In this document: piece after piece, positions 58,095-64,000 of the stretch
Layout: each line of letters begins with the position of its first letter
How positions within the stretch are numbered: the first letter of the stretch is position 1
Assembly: GCA_944548615.1 (NCBI GenBank)
Contig: OX155961.1
Coordinates: forward strand, 17,587,538-17,651,537
Direction: 5' to 3'
DNA length: 64,000 nucleotides
Source of the DNA: Micropterix aruncella
Taxonomy: Eukaryota; Arthropoda; Insecta; Lepidoptera; Micropterigidae
Position numbers and translations under genes: made by a program
Notes under the pieces: generated by a model
The model's input: only the letters and a program-made list of their open reading frames with translations
Database searches by the model: none
Told to the model about the DNA's origin: nothing

Positions 58095-58164
58095 ATGTAC
58101 ATTTGATTACGTGTATCAATTCTCTTTGTGTGTCTCTTGCGTGTATCAAGGTTTTTCAATTCTC

Positions 58165-58336
58165 TTCCTGGCGACATAAAATCAGCACAGAATAAGACCT
58201 ACTTTAAAAGGCTGCTTAGAAACTGGCTTGTAAAAAGGGAAGACAAGGAATTTTAAAAATATTGGACATTATAATCTAACCCGGACATTGAATATTTTAA
58301 ATGTTATATTGTATTATGTTATATTATTATTATTAT

Positions 58337-58367
<31 letters not shown>

Positions 58368-58850
58368 TTGTTTTAACGTATATTAAGAGATAATTTGTTT
58401 TAGTTTGAACACTATTTTATCTTAGTTATATTTTGTTTAAATTCTTATTCTAATTTTTACTATTTTAAATTGTTTTGTTTTTTTCTGTTTTGAATTTATT
58501 TGCTGACATTTTAATTTTCCACTTCTAACTTTAATTTAATTATTAAATTTAAGTATTTAGTCATTTTTAATATGGTTTTGCAATTCTATTATTTTGTGCA
58601 TACATGGAATATATGCCATTTTTATAAACACGGTATTGTTGCAAGCACATTCAAAAATAAATGCCTACCTTAGAACAGGTCCCGGCCTAGTTAGGTGACG
58701 TTGCTACTAGACTATGCCATGTATTCTTTTTTCTGCTTTTGATTAAATTTTGTAAGTATTTCTATGCATAATTCCTACGCTGAAATTGTTTACTGTTATT
58801 TTTAATATTTGCATTACTTATATAAATAAATAAAAAATAAATCTTTCTTT
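58165..58850 (+). pseudogene. 3' end of the CR1/Jockey-like family with UTR, 5'-truncated
   Basis: One frame reads FFNSLPGDIKS, then TYFKRLLRNWLVKREDKEF and a stop at ~58253. The UTR carries CTTAGAACAGGTCCCGGCCT and AGTTAGGTGACG, the inverse of 23840-23900, and ends in an AAATAAATAAAAAATAAA tail at ~58825-58850. The insertion lies directly beside the nuclease transposon. GTGTATCAA is repeated at 58112 and 58141, a possible short target duplication or slippage. Confidence 0.65.
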
Positions 58851-58854
58851 TTTC

Positions 58855-59640
58855 TTTCGTCCATAATATTTAATATATAGTATATTGTATTTTATCTTGC
58901 CTTACGTTTCCTTTTATGTTTCCTTGTAACGTTGATCTACTTGTCTATTCCGATTCGCTAGCTTCCATATCCATTTAATATACTTTATATGCTTCCTGCA
59001 TGCTTTTAGCATTTTTATATAACCCCGTTCCTCCGTCGTTTTTACAAAATATCTCGATTATGACAATCTTCCAATGCAGCATTATTTTTCTAAAAAAATT
59101 AAAAGTAGCCAAAAAGGTACGGTCTAATCTAAAAAGTCTCGAAAACGAAGTAGAAATGGTAGTTATCCAGTTATTTGCATTTATTATTTGCCACAAACAT
59201 CATAGCCATAAAACCGAATAGATATGCACTTTTAACATGCTTAACCGACCTTATATTTTTTATTACTTAAGCTTGCAAATTAATAAGATAATACATGACC
59301 TTATAAAAAGTAGTAGCGGGTGTTTGCCTTGTTTTACTGTTTAAAAATAATGCGTATTCTATATTAATGAACTATGCCCCCTATTGCGGTGTTATTGAAC
59401 CATGCAGTGGTCTACAACCATTATGTAATTATTCTTAAAATTCTATAGCTAGATTTTGTAGAGCGATGATTTTTTTATTTTATTATTGTTAAAAATATGC
59501 AGCATAAAAAATAACATATAAGCATAATATATAATAGTAGTAAAGACAATGATGTTTTAAATTATTTCCTATATAACGATAACAAAATATGCTAAACAAT
59601 ACGATACAAACAAAACCAAAAAGATTTTAAAACTTACAGT
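58855..59640. other. No gene recognised
   Basis: AT-rich; overlapping small ORFs at 58975-59221 show no known motif. Confidence 0.35.
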
Positions 59641-59649
59641 TAAAATCGA

Positions 59650-59765
59650 TATGTGCGAGTGTATGGGTGTTGGTGTGTGTTTGTGTGATGGAGAGCGTGT
59701 ATGTGTGCGTGTGTGTGTGTTTGTATGTGTGGGCCTGTATGTATGTGTGTGTGGGTAAGTGTATC
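59650..59765 (+). repeat. TG-rich microsatellite
   Basis: Imperfect (TG)n with GTGTGTGTGTTTGTATGTGT. The ORF across it (Cys/Val/Met-rich) is an artefact. Confidence 0.85.
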
Positions 59766-59834
59766 TGTAGAGCTAATGTGCTTGTGAGTGCTTGTATGTG
59801 CATTCTAATTCAATCCGATCTGATAATCAGCTTT

Positions 59835-60245
59835 TCAAGTAGGTACCTCCTTAACGAAGGATCGATTATTTTGGTTGTTAAATATGTCAATATCGTTAAA
59901 GCATACATTGTATGCATCCATAACGCGCGGCAATAACGAATTGGAACCATAGTTAGTGTTGAACCTTGGTACGTAAAATGTTAAGTGAGCGCGCACGAGT
60001 CGGGAAGGCGCTCGTATGCTCACCCTACTCAGGAGGTATGGACTTTCCAACCCAGTATGAACAATTTTATGTAGAAACGACATATCTGATACTACTCGCC
60101 GGTCCTCTAATATCTCTAAACCATAGCGTTGCAGACCTTCAGCGTACGACAAGCGGAAATTTAGATGACGTATAAATCGTTTTTGAATACGCTCCATGAT
60201 GTTGCATTTGACTTTTAACTCCATAGTAGTCGCACCGCTAAGCAA
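59835..60245 (-). pseudogene. C-terminus of a further non-LTR retrotransposon
   Basis: 136 codons open on the minus strand. MERIQKRFIRHLNFRL, then YGLEILEDRRVVSDMSFLHK and RVMDAYN(V) are the usual features downstream of the RT domain in Jockey/CR1-type ORFs (IE..QK.F.R, L..RR..SD..FL.K, R....YN). The upstream RT domain is absent. No stop or frameshift lies in the remaining part. It belongs to a different family from the 24509 and 58165 copies. Confidence 0.7.
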
Positions 60246-60572
60246 GGTCGTAGCCAGCGGAGAGAGGAAGGGGAGGGGGGGGGGTTTAAATTTAAATTAA
60301 TTTATTCAAGTTCAAATTTGCAATAGTCAAAACCTAACTAGGCTGACGCCGATTATACAATAATTTTGATAAAGACATACAACCAGACACACAATCATTT
60401 TGATAAATCTATTTAACATTATCGTAACTAATTGTAATAATATTACATATCTTAATTAATTACCTAGGTGCATATAATTGGAAACAAAATGTAAATTATC
60501 TATATCTAAGATATTCAATAAACTATTGCAAGTAATTTAAAATAAGTCCTAAATAAGGGGGCCTTAAGTACC

Positions 60573-61322
60573 AGGGTAGTGCCAGGTAAACGCCAGGGCT
60601 GGGATTCTGAAGGGACGACACGATTTACGACTGTCGTCACTCCCACGGGAGTGACAGACTTTTATCGTATCGACGGACTGTGAATTATCATACTTAGATT
60701 AAATGGCTTATCGACGTTAATCGATAAATAGAGCGAGACATTCTTCTGCGTCTGCATCAACATTGTTTGGGATATTTTTGAAGAGTTACTGTGTAATATC
60801 TTTCTTACAAATCGTGTAGAAACAATGCAATAATTTTTTTTCACTTAGTCACATCGAACGTAGGTATGATAAAATAAAAAGCTAATCGTTCACTCTAATA
60901 GCCGAGTTTTTGATAATCCTTGAATCGTCAAAAGTAAGGTTAGGTTCACGACAGCTCATGAGATGCCGTCTGGGAAATCGCCGTGATCACGGTAAGTCTA
61001 GAGTGCCGTGGCATGCCATTTAGATTCTTATTTTATCGTACGTCTGGGCTGAGTTTATAAGCAGATTTTATTGCAGTGTTCTTATACGATTTGTGAGAAA
61101 ATTATTACGCAGTGACTCTTCAAAAATCTCCCGAACAAGTTTGATGCAGCCGCGAAAGGATGTCTCACTCTATTTATTGATTAACTTCGATATACCACCT
61201 AAACGCAGTGCGATAATTTAAAGTCTGTCAACATACGATAAAAGTTTGTTCGCTCCCATTCGAGTGATGACAATCGTATATCGTGTCGTCGCTTCGGAAT
61301 CCCAGCCCATGTCTTGGGTGCT
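60573..61322. mobile_element. MULE-like MITE with long TIRs and 9-bp target duplication (750 bp)
   Basis: TTAAGTACC flanks at 60564-60572 and 61323-61331. Inside, long inverted arms (GGGCTGGGATTCTGAAGGGA, CGACACGAT, TTTTATCGTA; inverse TACGATAAAA, ATCGTGTCGTCGCTTCGGAA, TCCCAGCCC) span ~110 bp each; the outermost 20 bp pair poorly. 9-bp duplications with long TIRs point to Mutator-like elements. The interior ORFs are not conserved proteins. Confidence 0.65.
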
Positions 61323-61603
61323 TTAAGTACCTCGAGACATTTTAAGACGGCTCTGGGTATGATTGTTAAAACCCGAGAATATATTTTAATGATATTCAAA
61401 ATTGCGGACCCTGAGTTTCCTCGTGACTATTAGAGTTATGTTATAGTGACATTCAAAATGTATTTACTGAACATTTTTAAAGAAATGCTGATACCTATAT
61501 ACTGAGCAGTTTTTAGCTCTGTAGGCGGTTTTTGCCTATATTTATTTGCACCTACTAAACCTCTTATCTATTTTAATTGTTTATCGTCAACACTTATGTG
61601 TAC

Positions 61604-61682
61604 AATACAATTGTTTATGAACCTATTGATACTATGAACCTATTGAACCTAACCAATACAATTGTTTATGAACCTATTGATA
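61604..61682 (+). repeat. Short direct duplication
   Basis: AATACAATTGTTTATGAACC plus TATTGAT occurs at 61604 and 61656. Confidence 0.8.
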
Positions 61683-61924
61683 AACAAAATAAACATCATG
61701 GTCAGAATTTAAAAGTAGAAAAAAAGGTTGAAGACAACTGCACATTTTCCTTGATTTATCCGGCGGCAACTGGCACAGACCGCATGGCGTCTCTTGCCAT
61801 TTTTTCGGCACTGATAAAACGTACGAGTATTTATTATTGTTGAACGTCTTTCTAAATATCGCGTAACTCTTCTTTTTTTCGTAATGTTTCCGAAACTTGG
61901 GCCTGATGGCCTGTTTGTGACTCA

Positions 61925-62310
61925 TTGGTCTGCTCAACTCACGGCTCAGCTCCTATCCGGTAGCTGCAAACGTAGACAAATCGGATCGCTAGTGCGGAAT
62001 CACAGGAACACGGGCGGAACTGGGCGGTTTGCGTACCAGGCTGTGTCATCCAATCGCTTGCGCAATCCGGCGAATAACCGGGAGAATCTGGAAACTTACT
62101 TCTCCTAAAAAGCGGGGGTAGCTGATGATTTGGCGTCACCTATCCTTAGAAGCGACCCCCCCCCCCCCCCATTCCGAGTGAGTTTGACGGGCAAGGGGCG
62201 CTACGGATCCGCGATAAATTCGATCTGAATTACCTCTATCTCAGGTAGAGGCAGCGCAAGCGACTCGAATCTGTGACCAGAATGGAGAATGGAAAAATCC
62301 GTCTAAATCT
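61925..62310 (-). repeat. Unclassified dispersed repeat X, copy 6 (diverged, partial)
   Basis: Inverse-orientation blocks include CATCCAATCGCTTGCGCAAT, AAAAGCGGGGGTAG, GATCCGCGATAAATTCG and GCGCAAGCGACTCGAA. A 15-base C run (62156-62170) interrupts it. Confidence 0.5.
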
Positions 62311-62359
62311 AATATTAAAGGCCCGATGAAGCCCGCTGGGTGGCACTTCCCAGTGCCAC

Positions 62360-62530
62360 CGGACTCTTACTGGCGAAGACTCTTACTGGCGACTCGAACT
62401 GGCGATGTGACTGGCGACGCGACTCGACTCGACTCGACTCGATTCGACGCGAATCGACTGGAAGAACCAAATGCTCTAACTGGCGAAGGGTCGGAATCTT
62501 ACTGGCGAAGGGAAGGCGAAGGGTAAGGTG
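62360..62530 (+). repeat. Short tandem repeats of ACTGGCGA and GACTC
   Basis: ACTGGCGA occurs about eight times between 62366 and 62512, with a (GACTC)n run at 62421-62440. Overlapping ORFs here are repeat artefacts. Confidence 0.8.
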
Positions 62531-62534
62531 TCGG

Positions 62535-63050
62535 ACTCTTACTCTTCTTGTTGGCGTAGTTTGACTGTGGTATGAGTTTGTCCGAAGTCTTTTCGTTGAT
62601 CCCACTGGAGATAAGATTTCAACAGTCGTTATAAATCCATGGGGTGGCGGGTTCACCCTTAGCAACTGATACCCCTCAATGTGGGGTATCATTTTATGAA
62701 ATGTTATACCTAGAATTGTTAAAATTCGTGTCGTCGACAGAGATGCATTCGTCGCAATATTTCTGCAAGTACAAAGGCGGACTAAAAGAGGTTGACACTC
62801 CAGACATATTTTGAATAAAAATCCAAAATGTACGCATTCTTTTGCGCATTTATTAAATAACTTTCGATAACATCGTCATAATTTATATTCTTTGCTTATG
62901 CTTTTTCTATCTCGTTAGGCATCGATATCATAGACCGGATCTGGCCCATAGACAACCTTAAATAGTTTTTAATTAGCTTTAACTTCGATAACATGAAGGC
63001 AATTCGGTATATTTCCGCCTCTAGTTTACTGAGCGAGATACTTGGGTAGG
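62535..63050. other. No gene recognised
   Basis: Unassigned sequence; 62550-62690 resembles the edge of an X-type repeat only vaguely. Confidence 0.3.
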
Positions 63051-63053
63051 TGA

Positions 63054-63332
63054 CACATCTGTTTGTTTGTTCGTTTCTACTCTTTATTGTGAAATTTCAA
63101 GATGGGCGGGTTTATTATCATACGACAATCTCTTACAACCAACTCTACTTTGAATTTTTATGTTTGTGCGTGTGTGTAACATGTGTGTCGTGTTATTGCA
63201 TTCGATCGATTGAATTGAAATACAATTTCGTTAATTTTATGCTAACGGAAAATTGTTACCCAGTCGGGAATCGAACCTGGAACCGTACAAAGTAAGATAA
63301 GGCGACGTAGACAATATGCCATCGAGCCGTGA
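63054..63332 (-). mobile_element. tRNA-derived SINE, near full length
   Basis: The minus strand: tRNA-like head at ~63260-63332 (ACGGCTCGATGGCATATTGT, B box GGTTCGATTCC), body, and the tail GATGGGCGGGTTTATT inverse with a (CAAA)n end at 63057-63070. A-box mutations suggest an older copy than 26124. Confidence 0.75.
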
Positions 63333-64000
63333 CATGTAGAATGGGCAGGGCCACATCTGCAAAAGGGCCACCGGAATTCAGGACGAAATAGCCGAGATAA
63401 TGACATAAATCATTAGCAAATTGCTATTTTAGACCCCAACATTTCTGAAATCTATGTAATCTTTTATATATCCACCGTGTCATTCATTCTTTGGCAGCGC
63501 AGCCCGTATGAAAGTTCAAGAATATACCGAGGCAAGGGTGTGGCTATGTGGTCAGTGGGGTGCGAGGGAGAAGCCCGCATATGTGCGTGCGGGTCCCGCC
63601 CGAGACCCGTGTAAAAACGGCAATCGCCCGCGCCGAATGTTTATATTGTTTCATGCGCCTGTAATGTGCACTTTTGCCCGTATTGCCTGTTTCTGCCTGT
63701 ACGTGCCCAGTAGAATGAGGTATTTAATGGCTTTCTATGAGGGTGTGGATAACTGCTAAAGCGAAGACTGTATACCATCGTTAACCGGCAATACCAACCT
63801 CATGGAGGACGTATGCTTGGTTACTGTCCGTGTCATTCCGCCAAACAAGGATCGCTTCCGACATCCAGTGGAAGCACGCATGATACACGCTCAAAGCCGC
63901 ACATTGCCTTGCTTACCACACATAGGTTGCCATTGTTCAGTTTTCGTGGGAAAACGATAACAAAAGGAAAATACAAATACGGAGAATCCATTCACTTACC
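63333..64000. other. No gene recognised to window end
   Basis: An 83-codon ORF at 63508-63759 is GC-richer and Arg/Cys-rich but has no known motif or splice support. No repeat copy was recognised. Confidence 0.35.

Larger units (their letters stand above)
54127..58106 (+). mobile_element. DNA transposon-like element with ~330-bp TIRs and a FEN1/XPG-like nuclease gene
   Basis: Inverted repeats 54149-54479 and 57756-58094 are near-identical for most of their length (start CCGTGTGCTCCTTCAGTATG; contain GGTGGCACTCTCAAAAATGG and AAAATGGCCGCCATCAAAAA). Homology may extend outward through TCAAATGTACA (54127 and, inverted, to 58106) with a 9-bp gap. Between the repeats lies only the intronless ORF at 54735-57548, its upstream extension, and a 3' region with AATAAA at ~57708. 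No target duplication is clear. The layout, one ORF between long TIRs, is that of a cut-and-paste element, but the protein is not a recognisable DDE transposase. Confidence 0.75.

Noticed and set aside
54127..58106. Classification as piggyBac, hAT, Tc1/mariner or KDZ/Zisupton transposon
   Set aside because: No DDE/D or RNase H-fold pattern is seen in the ORF; the acidic residues follow FEN1/XPG order. A CXC cluster alone does not make it KDZ.
59667..59936. 89-codon Cys/Val-rich ORF
   Set aside because: It translates the TG microsatellite.
61577..61937. Two ORFs of 87-88 codons on opposite strands
   Set aside because: The plus frame starts in a short direct duplication and neither shows a domain or splice sites.

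Overview
This window looks like a stretch of an AT-rich insect genome, most likely a moth or butterfly (Lepidoptera). The evidence is the mix of repeats: non-autonomous Helitrons starting TC(C/T)TA(C)TAATATTATAAA and ending in a hairpin plus CTAG/CTAA, a tRNA-derived SINE, repeats ending in GAAGTCGGTTAA, many CR1/Jockey-like non-LTR tails, and multi-kb introns. There are no bacterial operons, rRNA genes or CRISPR arrays. The organism is inferred from repeat style only.

Host gene content is thin. Two plus-strand exons, 29260-29549 and 33970-34161, are recognisable as the start of an SLC12-family Na-K-Cl cotransporter (NKCC type). Exon 1 carries a 5' leader and 48 codons, with a SPAK/Fray docking motif (RFSV). 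Exon 2 carries 64 codons, with the conserved regulatory block (TREALPRLDNYR then RPSLGELHG). Both are phase 0 with good splice sites. I found no later exon, so everything from 34162 to the window end may be intron.

Layout. 1-1.72 kb: 5' part of an RTE-like retrotransposon on the minus strand, broken by one stop codon. 2-12 kb: MITEs, Helitron pieces, a non-LTR tail, a foldback element, and a cluster of five related MITEs (9-12 kb). 12.8-17.6 kb: an unclassified ~650-bp repeat (called X here), an element with ~118-bp internal repeats (called Y), a solo LTR with target duplication, and a SINE nested in a foldback element. 20-25.6 kb: a second LTR-like copy, a MITE, a Helitron with three 5' heads, and CR1/Jockey-like reverse transcriptase fragments. 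25.8-42 kb: SINE, MITEs, the two host exons, a hAT remnant, minisatellites, more X copies, and a hAT-type MITE with a perfect 8-bp duplication.

42565-52894 is a nearly complete-looking Ty3/gypsy-type LTR element. It has unusually long (3.0 kb), almost identical LTRs and a 4-bp target duplication. The internal region is strongly reduced: I see only a C-terminal integrase remnant, and the LTR/primer-site junction is triplicated.

54127-58106 is the most interesting object: a ~4-kb element with ~330-bp terminal inverted repeats and a single intronless 937-codon ORF. The protein has a full set of FEN1/XPG-type (PIN-like) acidic residues and a C-terminal CXC-type cysteine cluster. It does not look like any DDE transposase, so it is the candidate for a poorly described mobile system. 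The rest of the window (58-64 kb) is further non-LTR tails, a MULE-like MITE with a 9-bp duplication, an X copy and a SINE.
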